Assembly: GCA_965229635.1 (NCBI GenBank)
Contig: OZ245894.1
Span: forward strand, 4,774,001-4,838,000
Source: BQJU01 sp965229635
GTDB taxonomy: Bacteria; Bacteroidota; Bacteroidia; Chitinophagales; Saprospiraceae
DNA: 64,000 nt
Reading direction: 5' to 3'
Under the pieces are notes generated by a model that was not told the DNA's origin, made no database searches, and saw only the letters and a program-made list of their open reading frames with translations. This document shows, piece after piece, positions 44,118 to 53,123 of the stretch. The position numbers and the translations under genes were made by a program. Every line of letters starts with the position of its first letter. The stretch's first letter is position 1.

Positions 44118-44840
44118 ATGAAGAGATTACTGATACTTTTTGCACTTTTGGCCAGCCTTGGAATTGATGTCAACGCCCAAGCGTCCTTTTTCTGGGGGCC
44201 GGTTGCGGAGCCCAACCTCTCCCACCGACGGCTGATTGCATTCAGTAATATTTCTCAACTGGCCATTGATTCGATCGAAGCCCGGGAAACCAGCAAACCG
44301 TCGATCAGCTTTGGCCTTTTTGCCGGATGGCGCAAGGAAAAAGTTGGCTTTCGATTTGGCGCTTTGTATATGAATACCGGTTACCGCACGGTTCGCGAAT
44401 TGATTCCACCCAATGATCCCGATGCGGCCAATGCCAGCGAGAGAAGGTTTATTTACCAAAATCACAACATCGAAATTCCGCTGGAAATCCAGTTTCTGCA
44501 GGAGCTGGATAGCAAAAACCGCTTTTTCTTTGCCATGGGGACCGGTGCTTCGTTTAATCTCAGTAATCAAACCAAAATACAGCTCTTTGCCGGAGAAAAG
44601 GTAGATACTCGGATCGAGAAAGCTGATAACGACCTTTTCCGCAAACTAAATTACTGCTTCCGCGCCGGCTTTGGCTGGGAACACGAACTCTCCGAAAACT
44701 TCTCTGTCATCATTGAGCCCACCTTCAAAATCTGGATGCAGGGTGTATTGGAAGACAATGAGCTCAACCGCAACCTTTACTCCATGGGGCTGAGGGTAGC
44801 CTTCCAGTTTTTGACGGAGTATGAGTATGTTTATGAGTAA
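44118..44840 (+). CDS. Outer-membrane beta-barrel protein
   Basis: 240 residues. A signal peptide (MKRLLILFALLASLGIDVNAQ) precedes beta strands such as PSISFGLFAGWRKEKVGFRFGALYMNTGY, IEIPLEIQFLQELDSKNRFFFAMGTGASF and YCFRAGFGWEHELSENFSVIIEPTFKIWM. It resembles the PorT-type OMP families of Bacteroidota, ending LRVAFQFLTEYEYVYE. It is the last gene in the parAB-DUF5683 direction. The end touches an intrinsic terminator shared with the convergent ilvE. Confidence 0.72.
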   Translation: MKRLLILFALLASLGIDVNAQASFFWGPVAEPNLSHRRLIAFSNISQLAIDSIEARETSKPSISFGLFAGWRKEKVGFRFGALYMNTGYRTVRELIPPNDPDAANASERRFIYQNHNIEIPLEIQFLQELDSKNRFFFAMGTGASFNLSNQTKIQLFAGEKVDTRIEKADNDLFRKLNYCFRAGFGWEHELSENFSVIIEPTFKIWMQGVLEDNELNRNLYSMGLRVAFQFLTEYEYVYE

Positions 44841-44871
44841 AAAAATAGCCACCTCGAAGGAGATGGCTACA
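44840..44871 (-). terminator. Intrinsic terminator of ilvE
   Basis: On the minus strand TAGCCA...CTC and GAG...TGGCTA (44846-44851 and 44864-44869) form a stem with a GAAG-type loop, followed by seven T. It lies 30 bp after the ilvE stop. Confidence 0.8.
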
Positions 44872-44899
44872 AAACAAATTCGTTATTTAGTGATCTTGA

Positions 44900-45982
44900 T
44901 TAGGCATTGATCTCCGCATGTTCCTGAACCGGGACGATCCAGCCATGTGTATCTTCAATCTTTCCAGCCCGCATTCCATCAATTTCGGCTTTCGCCAAAA
45001 CACCAATCTTACGATCTTCCATTGGTGGCAACTCCATTACCTTATCGCGGTAAGCGATTTTGGCAACGTGGGCCACTACAGCAGCGGTACCGGTACCAAA
45101 TACCTCTTCCAATTTACCGGCATCATAGGCCTCCACTACTTCATCGATGGTAATCGGACGCTCTTCCACCTTATATCCCTTATCCCGCAGGATCGTGAGG
45201 ATGCTGTCGCGCGTAATTCCTTTGAGAATGGCGCCGTCGGTAGCCGGTGTGATCACCGTTCCGTCGATAACAAAGAAAATATTCATCGTACCCACTTCCT
45301 GGATGTACTTAAATTCCTGGTCGTCCATCCACATCACCTGGTCGTAACCCTTTTGGTTGGCAATACGGGCAGGTAGCAGGGAAGCGGCGTAATTACCGGC
45401 AGCCTTTGCTTCACCGGTGCCGCCTTTAGAAGCACGAACATACTTCTGCTCCACGATCAGGCTGACCGGTTTTGGATAATAAGGACCAACCGGTCCGGTG
45501 AAGATGATAAATTTGTATTTTTCGGCTGGCTTTACGCCAATAAATTCGTCGTTGCCAAAAACAAAGGGGCGAATATACAGGGCACTACCCTCTTGAGGAG
45601 GAATCCAGTCCTGGTCGAGGTTGACCAGTTGGTGCAGTGCTTCGAGAAACAGATCTTCGGGAACGTCGGGCATACACATCCGTGCGGCGGAGTTATTGAG
45701 ACGACGGGCGTGCATTTCCGGGCGCAGGAACAGTGGTTGGCCATCCTGGCTCTTGCTGGCTTTCATGCCTTCAAAAATAGCCTGGCCATAATGCAATACC
45801 ATTGAAGCCGGGTGGATTTGGAAACGCTCGAAGGGTACAATTTCCAGGTTGGTCCATTCGCCATCAACGTAATCGGCCACAAACATGTGGTCGGAAAAAA
45901 CGCGGCCAAATGGAATGTTTTCAAAATCGACTTGGGAAAGACGTGAATGTTGAGTTTTAGTTATTTTGATATCATACTTCAT
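44900..45982 (-). CDS. ilvE: Branched-chain amino acid aminotransferase
   Basis: 360 residues, the length of the larger fold-type IV BCAT. The PLP-binding Lys lies in GGTGEAKAAGNYAASLLPA, and other landmarks are MVLHYGQAIFEGMKA, RLNNSAARMCMPDVP and VGTMNIFFVI. The enzyme makes or breaks down Val, Leu and Ile with 2-oxoglutarate/glutamate as partner. It is divergent from the 160-residue hypothetical across ~105 bp. Confidence 0.96.
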   Translation of the reverse strand: MKYDIKITKTQHSRLSQVDFENIPFGRVFSDHMFVADYVDGEWTNLEIVPFERFQIHPASMVLHYGQAIFEGMKASKSQDGQPLFLRPEMHARRLNNSAARMCMPDVPEDLFLEALHQLVNLDQDWIPPQEGSALYIRPFVFGNDEFIGVKPAEKYKFIIFTGPVGPYYPKPVSLIVEQKYVRASKGGTGEAKAAGNYAASLLPARIANQKGYDQVMWMDDQEFKYIQEVGTMNIFFVIDGTVITPATDGAILKGITRDSILTILRDKGYKVEERPITIDEVVEAYDAGKLEEVFGTGTAAVVAHVAKIAYRDKVMELPPMEDRKIGVLAKAEIDGMRAGKIEDTHGWIVPVQEHAEINA

Positions 45983-46087
45983 AGATCAAATTTTTTGCTA
46001 AATTACAAAAAAATTCTATTTTAGGCAAGATTGATATTTGTTTTCCAAATTTTATACTGAAAAAATCTATTTTTTAAATCATTTGTT

Positions 46088-46570
46088 TTGAAAAATAACA
46101 AATCTTCCTCCGCTGGATTTTATGATTTTGATCTTTACCCATTACCCGATTGGGGGCAAATTCGCCCTTTAATCCAGGGGAAGGGTGAGCGGGGCATCCT
46201 CATTTTGTACCGTTCAACACCAGATCAGGCTGCGACGATGGAAGCCTTCCTTGCATCAATTTTTAAAGCTGCTTCCATCCAGCTTTCCGAAGATACCTAT
46301 TTATTAAACTTATTTGACCATAAAAGGGTTCTACTCGCTGATTTTTATAAAGATTATGCCCTGGAATATATTTTTGCATTTGGCTTTTCTCAGGCGGAGT
46401 TGGGCATGCAGGCACAAATGCCGACCTACTATCCCGTAGAGCTCAACCAGAAGATTTATGTATTTGCCGACGATATTCAGCTGATCTACGAGGAACGCCA
46501 GCAAAAAGGCACTAAACTCTCGGGAGCACTTTGGAAAGCCATTCGTCAACTATTTAAAAGTAATTCCTAA
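46088..46570 (+). CDS. Hypothetical protein with TTG start
   Basis: 160 residues that I do not recognise. The start codon is TTG (46088), with no in-frame ATG in the N-terminal part. Sequence such as YIFAFGFSQAELGMQAQMPTYYPVELNQKIYVFADDIQLIYEERQQKGTKLSGALWKAIRQLF is typical of a cytosolic alpha/beta protein. There is no signal peptide or membrane segment. The ALWKAIRQLF ending resembles small replication-clamp-loader-type proteins, but this is speculative. rdgB begins 5 bp after the stop, so the two are probably co-transcribed. Confidence 0.55.
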   Translation: MKNNKSSSAGFYDFDLYPLPDWGQIRPLIQGKGERGILILYRSTPDQAATMEAFLASIFKAASIQLSEDTYLLNLFDHKRVLLADFYKDYALEYIFAFGFSQAELGMQAQMPTYYPVELNQKIYVFADDIQLIYEERQQKGTKLSGALWKAIRQLFKSNS

Positions 46571-46575
46571 CATAC

Positions 46576-47154
46576 ATGAAATCAATCGTTTTTGCCACTG
46601 CCAATGAACATAAACTCCGCGAAATCAAAGCGCTACTCGGCAATTCCTACCAAATCATCAGCCTGGCTGACCTGGGACACACCGAAGACATTCCAGAAAC
46701 CGGCGAAACCTTTCACGCCAATGCTCTGATCAAAGCAGCATTTGTAAAAGAACACTACGGCCGTGACTGCTTTTCGGAAGACAGTGGATTGGAAATTGAC
46801 GCTTTAAACGGGGCTCCCGGCGTTTACACCGCACGCTACGCCGGTCCCGGTCGGGATGCGGATGACAATATGGATTTGGTATTGAAGAACCTGGAGGGCG
46901 TCAAAGATCGGTCGGCTCGTTTTCGCACTGTGATTGCCCTGATTCAGGGCGGGGCCACCCATTATTTTGAAGGGACAGTAGAAGGTCGAATTGCGGAAAG
47001 CAAATCTGGTGAAAAAGGTTTTGGCTATGATCCGATCTTTATTCCCGAAGGGTATGATCGTACCTTCGCTACTTTTACTGACAAAGGGAAAAATGCAATC
47101 AGTCACCGTGGGCAGGCAGTGGCCAAGCTGGTGGCATTCTTACAGGCGAATTGA
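46576..47154 (+). CDS. rdgB: RdgB/HAM1 non-canonical purine NTP pyrophosphatase
   Basis: 192 residues. The start MKSIVFATANEHKLREIKALLG, the substrate site FSEDSGLEIDALNGAPGVYTARYAGPG and FGYDPIFIPEGYDRTFATFTDKGKNAISHRGQA are all standard. It hydrolyses ITP, dITP and XTP to monophosphates, keeping them out of DNA and RNA. The partner gene upstream is the 160-residue hypothetical, 5 bp away. A DUF4340 gene starts ~31 bp later. Confidence 0.97.
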   Translation: MKSIVFATANEHKLREIKALLGNSYQIISLADLGHTEDIPETGETFHANALIKAAFVKEHYGRDCFSEDSGLEIDALNGAPGVYTARYAGPGRDADDNMDLVLKNLEGVKDRSARFRTVIALIQGGATHYFEGTVEGRIAESKSGEKGFGYDPIFIPEGYDRTFATFTDKGKNAISHRGQAVAKLVAFLQAN

Positions 47155-47185
47155 ATCAGAATAAGAACAATAAATTTACCGAAAG

Positions 47186-48127
47186 ATGAACAACAAAACA
47201 CTTTTGTTTGTATTCCTGGCTTTGCTTGGCATCTACGGTTTAAGTCAGGTATTTTCCGGAAAAAAATCCCGAAGCTTTAAAGCTGAATTGATCACCGTCG
47301 ATAGTGCTGCGGTAACTTCCGTAATGATCAATCCAAAAGGCAAGAGCGAAGAGGTTACCCTGCGAAAAGAGGGCAAAAAATGGATTGTCTCCAATGGCGC
47401 CATTAATGTCAGGGCGGTACCCGGTGAAGTCAACAATTTACTGACCAGCCTGATGTTGATCAAGAGCAATCGCATTGCAGCAAAAAATGAAACGAAATGG
47501 GCAGATTTCGAGGTGGGCGAAGGGGAAGGTACCCGTATTCGGGTCTACGAAGATGAAGAACTGACTTATGACTTCATTCTCGGCAAATTCAATTTCAATC
47601 AGCAAAACCGCAGCAGTACGGCTTATATTCGCCTCAATGGAGAAAAGGAGGTTTACGCTATTGATGGTTTTCAGACGCTCACAATGGGAAGAGGATTTGA
47701 AAGCTACCGCAATAAGATTCTGTCAAAAATGAATCCGGAAGCAGTCATTAATTCCTTTCGACTGCAAACGCCTGACACCACTTTTCTCATCCAAAAATCG
47801 GCAAATGGCTGGCAGCTCAACAACGACCAGATACTCGACTCCATGAAGGTGGAAAACTATCTCAACGCTTTGAGAAACCTGTCAGGCACTACCTTTGCCG
47901 ATAACTTTGACGAAACACTGGCGGAAGAAAAACAAATCAACCAGCTCCGTCTTGAAGGTGAGCGGTTGGACGAGCAGATCATCATCACTGCCTACCAGGA
48001 TACTACCCGGATTATGCCTTACATCTTGCATTCCAGCCTGAATCAGGAGGCCTGGTTTTCGAGTGATAGCAGTGGCGTGTACCAAAAAATATTTCCTGGC
48101 CTTGATCACTTTGTTCCTCTAAATTAG
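47186..48127 (+). CDS. DUF4340 domain-containing membrane-anchored protein
   Basis: 313 residues. An N-terminal membrane helix (LLFVFLALLGIYGLSQVF) is followed by repeated DUF4340 strands: VTLRKEGKKWIVSNGAINV, TRIRVYEDEELTYDFILGKF, VYAIDGFQTLTMGRGFESYRNKIL. DUF4340 proteins often occur with gliding-related ABC transporter genes (GldG-like), but none lies here. The function is unknown. The 3' end overlaps the convergent mcrC gene by 9 bp. Confidence 0.82.
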   Translation: MNNKTLLFVFLALLGIYGLSQVFSGKKSRSFKAELITVDSAAVTSVMINPKGKSEEVTLRKEGKKWIVSNGAINVRAVPGEVNNLLTSLMLIKSNRIAAKNETKWADFEVGEGEGTRIRVYEDEELTYDFILGKFNFNQQNRSSTAYIRLNGEKEVYAIDGFQTLTMGRGFESYRNKILSKMNPEAVINSFRLQTPDTTFLIQKSANGWQLNNDQILDSMKVENYLNALRNLSGTTFADNFDETLAEEKQINQLRLEGERLDEQIIITAYQDTTRIMPYILHSSLNQEAWFSSDSSGVYQKIFPGLDHFVPLN

Positions 48128-49357
48128 GCGCTGAATCAAGTCTTCGCCAAGGCGGCGATTCAATTGCCCATTCTCAACTGGATTCACAAAGCAAAGGCGG
48201 CAACTAACGGTTGGCTTTGTATTGTCGAGGGCAAAATCGATTGGACCAACATCCTGCTCGTTTTCTGCTTTCGGAAAAATCAAAACCGTCTGTGTAGCCT
48301 CAAAAAATTGGGCATAGACAAACATTTGACGCAAGTCTTCCATGCCCGGATTTGGCGTCTGGAGAATCTTCCATTTGGTATCCAAAATGAATCGGGCATC
48401 CGGTGTGTTGAGCACCAGGTCAGCCTGAAGGTAGCGACGGTCCCAAAAGGGACGCCGACTTTGTCGGGTCACTTCGATTCCTGGCGTATTCACTTTATCT
48501 AATTGCCGGTAAATGTAATTTTCCCACAATTGATTCATATCAAACAACATGCCCAGCAAAGGATATTTCCCCCCCCTGATACCTGGCCGATAATTCAGTA
48601 GAATCATCCTCGCCAGTAGTAAGGCCTGACGGTAGGCCACGTATCTTCGATCCCGCATCAGGCGCTTAAAGGTTTCCTCGGTCACTACTGCAGGATCAGA
48701 GCAAGGGGGAAACAATGTGCGCAATTTTTCAATGTATTTGCTCAGGCCAGGAGCCACAATCAACCGATTTAGTATAACAATGGTCTTAAACAAAATCTGA
48801 TTGGGTAAATGATTCGCTTCAAAAACCTGGCTTTCGGTATAAAAACGTTCCCAATGCACCAAGTTCTTTTGTAAATGCTGCCGAAACAACAACCGGCCCT
48901 TTAATGCTTTTTGCTGTTCTCTCCTCAAGAAATAGGCGCGGGTTAATTCTTTTTTCAGCAATGCTTCCACCTCATTGAGATACTGCCAAACGATGTAATT
49001 CAGAACCGTCGGTTTTTCCAGATCAATCATTGCCGCACCCGGATAAGTAATCTTCAACCAGCGGGCTTCCTGCAAAAGCTCAAGTAAAAACCGCTGCCAC
49101 AGAAAGACATCAGACGTCCCGTAGCGATCTGCTTTGGGTAAGATTTCTATTAATAGACTCCCAATCTGAATCACGCCAACGTATTGCGCAAATTGAACAG
49201 CGTGATGACTGATGGAAAAGAAGGGTGTTTTTTTATCCGAAAGATAATCGATCAATGCCAGGAAGTGCTTCCTTTCAAAAAGCACACCATTTATCTGTTC
49301 CCCCACTCTAATGGTCTGGTGTTCAAAAACGCGAATGATTTGTGGGTGAGAACTCAT
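48119..49357 (-). CDS. mcrC: McrC-like subunit of a type IV (modification-dependent) restriction enzyme
   Basis: 412 residues. The central region (TYPGAAMIDLEKPTVLNYIVWQYLNEVEALLKKEL, FDMNQLWENYIYRQL) is typical of McrC. The PD-(D/E)xK nuclease core is Asp313 ... Asp326-Thr-Lys328 (YLQADLVLNTPDARFILDTKW). McrC would cut DNA when called by the McrB GTPase ring bound to modified cytosine. The ATG overlaps the ankyrin gene's TGA in an ATGA arrangement, so the two are translationally coupled. Confidence 0.9.
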   Translation of the reverse strand: MSSHPQIIRVFEHQTIRVGEQINGVLFERKHFLALIDYLSDKKTPFFSISHHAVQFAQYVGVIQIGSLLIEILPKADRYGTSDVFLWQRFLLELLQEARWLKITYPGAAMIDLEKPTVLNYIVWQYLNEVEALLKKELTRAYFLRREQQKALKGRLLFRQHLQKNLVHWERFYTESQVFEANHLPNQILFKTIVILNRLIVAPGLSKYIEKLRTLFPPCSDPAVVTEETFKRLMRDRRYVAYRQALLLARMILLNYRPGIRGGKYPLLGMLFDMNQLWENYIYRQLDKVNTPGIEVTRQSRRPFWDRRYLQADLVLNTPDARFILDTKWKILQTPNPGMEDLRQMFVYAQFFEATQTVLIFPKAENEQDVGPIDFALDNTKPTVSCRLCFVNPVENGQLNRRLGEDLIQRLI

Positions 49358-50520
49358 TTTTTTAATACATAAGCTTCCAATAATGCTTTGATTTCCGGAT
49401 TGCGGGCATAACTCAGCAAGTCGTAAAGCCCGGTCCCGTCTTTACTCTTGATGTAGGGATTGGCATTGGCTTTCAGCAAAAGGCGAACAAAATCGATATG
49501 GTTGTAGGCAATGGCAAACATTAGCGGAGTGAAGCCGTTGATGCCATCCTGCACATCAACATTCACGGAGAGGTCCACCAGCCGTTGACCTATGTTCACC
49601 TGGCCACCAATAGCTGCCGCTAAAATGGGATTGATACCATACTGCTTGCCAGCCAGTTCAGGATCGGCTCCTGCGGCAATCAACTGATCAAATACTCCTG
49701 TATGACCAAAATAGGCTGCCCGGGTGAGCGCCGAGTACCCTACCCTGTTTTGAGCATTCGGATTAGCCCCTGAATCCAGCAGAACGCTTACCAGTGGGGT
49801 TCCTCCTCTGGATGCCGCCAGTACAATCAGGGGCGTTCCGGCTTCGTCCTTTTGATTTGGGTTCGCTCCGGCCTGCAACGCATCCTGGAGGCCCATTTCA
49901 TTGCCTTGTTTGACAGCATCAACGGCTCGTCGAACCGCTTCGCCGCCAATTGGTTTGCCAGCGCCTTTGTGGATCAGATACTCAGCTACCTCATCGTGCC
50001 ATTGTTTAATAGCAATATCGAGAGCGGTCCCCTGTGCCCCTTCAAGATCGTACCGAGCTCCTGTTTGAATCAACAAATCAACCAAAGCCAGACGACCGTG
50101 ATAGGCTGCCCAATTGATGGCAGGATCGCCTAAACTGTCTACTTGGTTCACATCGGCCTTATGCTTGATCAGCAAGCGGGCAATGTCCAGATTATTACCA
50201 GGCGCGATCTCCATCAGTGCCGTGCTGTAAAAGTCACTTTGTCGTCGGGCATTGGGATCGGCACCATGCTCCAACAGGGACGCAACCAGTGCTTCCTGTT
50301 GTCGTACGGCACTGAGGATCAGTGCTGGCGTACCTCTTTCATCATAGGAATTTGGATCGGCACCGGCTACTAGCAGGGAATCAGCAAGCGTTATATTATT
50401 ATTCGTAATGGCCTCCACCAACCGCTCACTCAGTGCCGGATCTTTGGTCTTTGAACCGGTTTCACACCCCATCAGCAGCACCATCATTATAGCCAGCCAG
50501 CCCCTTATCATGTCATGCAT
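49354..50520 (-). CDS. Ankyrin-repeat lipoprotein embedded in the mcrBC operon
   Basis: 388 residues from the ATG at 50520 (the frame extends to a TTG at 50538; the ATG at 50511 is also possible). A lipoprotein signal peptide (WLAIMMVLLMGC) is followed by about ten ankyrin repeats in two blocks, roughly 30-185 and 205-385 (DERGTPALILSAVRQQEALVASLLEHGADPNA, VGYSALTRAAYFGHTGVFDQLIAAGADPE). The predicted lipid anchor points to the cell envelope, odd for a partner of cytosolic McrBC. The 3' end overlaps the mcrC start by 4 bp, and mcrB lies ~126 bp upstream. Its role is unknown: it could be an immunity, sensing or regulatory factor, or a gene unrelated to defence. Confidence 0.86.
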   Translation of the reverse strand: MHDMIRGWLAIMMVLLMGCETGSKTKDPALSERLVEAITNNNITLADSLLVAGADPNSYDERGTPALILSAVRQQEALVASLLEHGADPNARRQSDFYSTALMEIAPGNNLDIARLLIKHKADVNQVDSLGDPAINWAAYHGRLALVDLLIQTGARYDLEGAQGTALDIAIKQWHDEVAEYLIHKGAGKPIGGEAVRRAVDAVKQGNEMGLQDALQAGANPNQKDEAGTPLIVLAASRGGTPLVSVLLDSGANPNAQNRVGYSALTRAAYFGHTGVFDQLIAAGADPELAGKQYGINPILAAAIGGQVNIGQRLVDLSVNVDVQDGINGFTPLMFAIAYNHIDFVRLLLKANANPYIKSKDGTGLYDLLSYARNPEIKALLEAYVLKK

Positions 50521-50583
50521 TTTTTGGTTCTTTGACAATTCTAGTGGATTGATGCAGAAATAATTGACATCTAATGTTCAGCA

Positions 50584-50635
50584 GGAGCAAGCTCCAAACA
50601 TGCCCTGAAAAAAGGATCAACTATTTCGAAATAGT
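50584..50635. promoter_or_regulatory. Palindromes between mcrB and the ankyrin gene
   Basis: A perfect 16-bp palindrome ACTATTTCGAAATAGT (50620-50635) lies just after the mcrB stop, with a smaller GGAGC-AA-GCTCC hairpin (50584-50595) further on. Either could be an operator, a processing site or a weak terminator. The ~126-bp gap is the only sizeable one in the operon. Confidence 0.4.
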
Positions 50636-50646
50636 CGCACTAATGG

Positions 50647-52560
50647 TCAAAGGACATAGTTTTTGTCGTAAATTCTAATAAAATCAACTTCCCGCATTTC
50701 TTCTACCGGATGTAATCTGTACACCGTTTGCTCTGCGAAAGTTTCTGAATAAGACGCCTCAAAATCAGCAAAATCTGTCCCTTCCTGCCGAATGGCCTGC
50801 ACAAAATTTCGGCCCAGAACCATACCCACTTTTTCGAGGTCATCAAAGAAGTACTCCTTCAGAAGCGGGATGATGGTCTGACCAAAAACAGCCTTTAGAT
50901 CATCCAGGTCATACACATTCAAAAAATAGGCATGACCGATGCAATGTTGTGCATCCAGCAATTGTTCTATTCTGCGGTTGATCACCGTCAATAATTGGTT
51001 GAGGTCAATGCCCGCGGGAAAAGGCACTTTGGCTAGTTGACCAATCAACTCGGGCTTAGGCAGTAACTCCTGAAAGGCAAACCGGCGGCGCATGGCCAGG
51101 TCAAATGACTGTGTGCTGCGATCCGTGGTGTTCATGGTGCCTACCACATACAAATTGGGGGGCACCGAAAAATAGGTTTTGGAATAGGGTAAAATCAATT
51201 GAGTGGCCTCCAATTGTCCATCCCGTTTATCGGGTTCAAGGAGCGTAATCAATTCCCCAAATACAGAGGAAAGGTTGGCGCGGTTGATCTCATCGATAAT
51301 CAGCACATATTTGCGGCAACGCGATAAAATGGATTCGGTAATCAGCGGCACTTCATATTGTTGAGCGTGCTCGGCATCAACGGAAGCCATCGCCTCCAGT
51401 TCCAGGTTTTGGATATAGTCTTGCTCAAACTTTTTCAGTTCATCATAAACTGCCAGATAAATACCGGCATTTCCCTTGCCCACTATTCGGTCAATGCCAT
51501 TAGGTTTAGTGGCATCCTCTGTCTTCGCCATGTTGACGTACAGTTGCTGAAGCAGGTCGCGGCGTACCGTCTTGACGGAAAAGGACTTTTCTCTACGCAA
51601 GGCAATATTGCCATAAGGCTGAATCCGGTGTAGAAAAACCCGCGTTTCGTGTGGTGTGACAAAATATTGAAAATCGTCTTTGCGGATATGATCCAGGAAA
51701 GCAGCGTATAATCGTCCAAACTTAATTTTCACCTGAAATTGAGGCTGTTCCTGTAGGATAGCTTCCATCAGGCAATTTCTGGCTTCCTCACACATGATTT
51801 TGAAGACCCCATTTTCTATCACGTATTGTAACCCATCGGAAGTAGTAATGGGCTTGATGCCTTCTACAAAATCTTCGTAGGTAAAGGATTGGTGAAAGGT
51901 CACAAAATTGATTTGCCCATTGGCGAGGTATTCCTGATACCGGCGGCGCAACTCCAGTCGATTTTCCAGGGCCAATTCTTCCAGACTTCGATTTTCAATG
52001 ATCGACAAAGCGTAGTTCACCGTTTGGTAGGTCTTTCCAGTGCCCGGGGGGCCGTATAGTATCTGATTCAGTGGAGGGTTAAGCCAGGTTTTTAGCTCAT
52101 ATTCCGGCAAGGGCTCTTGTACTGCATCCATCTCCCCAACCAGGTGTTTCATTGTTTCGTACTGTCGTTGGTTGGCTTTGTAATTGGTGCCGGGCAGTCC
52201 GGCATAAAACCGCTTCATGGCTCCATAAGGCGGTAGTAATTCTTTGGTCAATGGTCGGTTCCACAGGTTAAAATCAATTTGCAGCTTCACCCTGAGGCCA
52301 GGTTCCGGAGGTTCCAGAAAAAAGGCTTTTTCTGCTTCCGGCACCGCCATTTTTGCCGGTTTGGTCAGGACAGTAGCCAATGCATAACATCCGGCCTGTT
52401 TACCAGTTTGCCAAAGAATGACTTTATCTTCTGGTTTGATCTGTTTGCGGTGAGCTTTAACGGCATGGGTTTGCAGGGCATCGGCTTTTAATGCTTCACG
52501 CAACTGAAAAACAGATGGGTTGGATTGAAATAACCAGTACTGTATCCCTTCACTTGACAT
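50647..52560 (-). CDS. mcrB: McrB-like GTPase with N-terminal EVE domain
   Basis: 637 residues, longer than E. coli McrB (459). The N-terminal ~145 residues (IQYWLFQSNPSVFQLREAL, IKPEDKVILWQTGKQAGCYALATVL) form an EVE/PUA-like domain known to read modified bases. The AAA+ GTPase part has Walker A GPPGTGKT at 170-177, Walker B VLIIDEINRANLSSVFGELI, the McrB motif VGTMNTTDRSTQSFDLAMRRRF and LEPDKRDG. It would bind modified cytosine and drive McrC cleavage. A divergent gene starts 77 bp upstream, so the operon promoter lies in 52561-52637. Confidence 0.92.
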   Translation of the reverse strand: MSSEGIQYWLFQSNPSVFQLREALKADALQTHAVKAHRKQIKPEDKVILWQTGKQAGCYALATVLTKPAKMAVPEAEKAFFLEPPEPGLRVKLQIDFNLWNRPLTKELLPPYGAMKRFYAGLPGTNYKANQRQYETMKHLVGEMDAVQEPLPEYELKTWLNPPLNQILYGPPGTGKTYQTVNYALSIIENRSLEELALENRLELRRRYQEYLANGQINFVTFHQSFTYEDFVEGIKPITTSDGLQYVIENGVFKIMCEEARNCLMEAILQEQPQFQVKIKFGRLYAAFLDHIRKDDFQYFVTPHETRVFLHRIQPYGNIALRREKSFSVKTVRRDLLQQLYVNMAKTEDATKPNGIDRIVGKGNAGIYLAVYDELKKFEQDYIQNLELEAMASVDAEHAQQYEVPLITESILSRCRKYVLIIDEINRANLSSVFGELITLLEPDKRDGQLEATQLILPYSKTYFSVPPNLYVVGTMNTTDRSTQSFDLAMRRRFAFQELLPKPELIGQLAKVPFPAGIDLNQLLTVINRRIEQLLDAQHCIGHAYFLNVYDLDDLKAVFGQTIIPLLKEYFFDDLEKVGMVLGRNFVQAIRQEGTDFADFEASYSETFAEQTVYRLHPVEEMREVDFIRIYDKNYVL

Positions 52561-52637
52561 ATTGGCTGCTTATCTGCCCAAAATAGGAAAATCATTTATC
52601 ACAAACATGGATATTTGTTTATTTTGCACCCAAAAAC

Positions 52638-53123
52638 ATGGACGGCCCCCTTCACACCTTTACAGCAACTGTGTCTTCGGACCAAATTACCTTCTGGACA
52701 GCTCTTTTTATTGCAGTGGGAACATTAGCGGGATTGATTTTCCTCATCAGGAGAAAAGTAGATCGGGAAGCTTATAATCGCAATGCGCTACTTTCCATGC
52801 TGACCTTCTTTGCCTTCCTGATTGCGGCATCAACCGCATTTTTTAGCAGCTGGAGCATGAAAAAAACTGGTCCGGTCAGCCTCTTCGCAGATCGCATAGA
52901 GCTGCCTTCCGGGACAGTAGCGTTTTCTAACTTAAAGAATGTGGCCATTAAAAAGGAGGTGGAAAGATCAGTCATTAATCCCCGACAATCCACCAAAGAA
53001 GTAAAATTGCTGTTTATTGAAGAAAAGACTGGAAAACTCCACGTATTGTCTGAACTCAACTATCCGGTGTCGGAGATTCTGAGTAAGATCAGAGAAGTAG
53101 AAAAAGCCGCCAAAGGGAGCTAG
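52638..53123 (+). CDS. Hypothetical membrane protein
   Basis: 161 residues with two likely membrane helices (FWTALFIAVGTLAGLIFLI and LLSMLTFFAFLIAASTAFFSSW), then a soluble C-terminal half (IELPSGTVAFSNLKNVAIKKEVERSVINPRQSTKEVKLLFIEEKTGKL). The pattern resembles small PH-like/YcxB-type membrane proteins, but no family is certain. It is divergent from mcrB and may be unrelated to it. No role can be given. Confidence 0.65.
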   Translation: MDGPLHTFTATVSSDQITFWTALFIAVGTLAGLIFLIRRKVDREAYNRNALLSMLTFFAFLIAASTAFFSSWSMKKTGPVSLFADRIELPSGTVAFSNLKNVAIKKEVERSVINPRQSTKEVKLLFIEEKTGKLHVLSELNYPVSEILSKIREVEKAAKGS

